5,783 bases of DNA from Actinomycetota bacterium (GTDB lineage: Bacteria > Actinomycetota > Actinomycetes > S36-B12 > UBA10799), in contig JAUPKO010000260.1 of assembly GCA_030837395.1 (NCBI GenBank), forward strand, positions 1-5,783. The letters run 5' to 3'. Under the pieces are notes generated by a model. It was not told the DNA's origin. It made no database searches and worked only from the letters and a program-made list of their open reading frames with translations. This document shows, one piece after another, positions 5,311-5,783 of the stretch (position 1 is the stretch's first letter; each line of letters begins with the position of its first letter). The position numbers and the translations under genes were made by a program.

Positions 5311-5783
5311 CACCACAACAGCCCACCCCTTCCACCGCCTCGCACGACAATGCCTCGTTGATCGACGTGGCCCGCGCTCTCAACGCCACCGAGCCGGCCA
5401 TAGCCGTGGCCGCGGGGATGTCCGATGCGGTCGATGTCCGCACCCGCCAACTGATCGACGGGTTCGTCGCCGAGGCCGGACCGCCACCAGCCGACTTCGC
5501 GTGGATGGCGCTGGGCTCACACGCCCGCCGTGAACTGCACTGCGCCAGCGATCAGGACAACGCCCTCGTCTGGGCAGATGAGGCGGCCGCGGCCAGCGAC
5601 TATGCCGCGGACCTGGCCACGACCGTCATCGACGGACTGGCCACCTTCGGCATGCGTAAGTGCAGCGGGGGCTACATGGCCGATCGATGGTCGCTGTCGA
5701 GCTCGCAGTGGCTCACCCACCTGCTTCTCCTGATCGAGGCCCCTACCCCCGACGCGGTGGTCGACGCCGTTATCTTCGTCGAC
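5307..5783 (+). CDS. DUF294 putative nucleotidyltransferase, 5' part
   Basis: The first 159 codons of a gene that runs past the window end. Residues about 60-90 hold the DUF294 nucleotidyltransferase-like signature: WMALGSHARRE (GS at 70-71, RRE at 74-76) followed by SDQDNALVW (D82 and D84, the DxD metal-binding pair). Further on, KCSGGYMADRW (118-128) matches the family's 'C-x-G-G-x-M-A' motif. Related proteins resemble the GlnD-type uridylyltransferase domain and often sit beside SSS symporters. Many carry a cNMP-binding domain and CBS pair before this domain. Here only about 60 residues precede it, so this is the short form without a ligand-sensing front end. It overlaps the symporter gene by ATGA and has a GGAG 6 nt before the start. 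Its target is unknown; a role in tuning the transporter or kinase pathway is inferred from context. Confidence 0.9.
   Translation, partial: MTPQQPTPSTASHDNASLIDVARALNATEPAIAVAAGMSDAVDVRTRQLIDGFVAEAGPPPADFAWMALGSHARRELHCASDQDNALVWADEAAAASDYAADLATTVIDGLATFGMRKCSGGYMADRWSLSSSQWLTHLLLLIEAPTPDAVVDAVIFVD

Overview
The window reads as a piece of a high-GC actinobacterial chromosome. Third codon positions in the right-hand genes are almost all G or C, GTG starts are used, and one gene may be leaderless. The cluster of LytS kinase, LytTR regulator, small membrane protein, sodium:solute symporter and DUF294 protein fits that group. Genus cannot be decided from the sequence. All genes lie on the + strand.

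Left part (1-873): a toxin-antitoxin island. The 3' end of a RelE/HigB-type toxin gene (Gp49-like) overlaps by ATGA an XRE-type helix-turn-helix antitoxin gene. That gene overlaps, again by ATGA, a second toxin gene of the YoeB family. The YoeB gene is broken by one extra base near position 828. After removing one base the frame runs to a normal YoeB C-terminus and stops at 873. The order toxin, HTH antitoxin, second toxin is unusual, because YoeB normally follows a YefM antitoxin.

Middle (874-1230): no credible gene. It holds a dense set of inverted and tandem repeats (983-1102), including two 19-nt arms that match at 18 positions. Next to the downstream operon are a 13-bp palindrome and a -10-like hexamer, placed as expected for a leaderless transcript starting at the GTG at 1231.

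Right part (1231-5783): five genes joined by 4-nt overlaps at every junction, so almost certainly one translationally coupled operon. They are a LytS-type sensor histidine kinase, a LytTR response regulator, a two-helix small membrane protein, a large symporter of the SSS family (ActP/VC_2705-like), and a DUF294-type nucleotidyltransferase cut by the window end. The simplest model is a monocarboxylate (acetate or pyruvate-like) uptake system with its own two-component control. The small membrane protein would be the transporter's partner subunit and the DUF294 protein a signalling or regulatory accessory. The substrate is inferred from family and context, not shown by the sequence.
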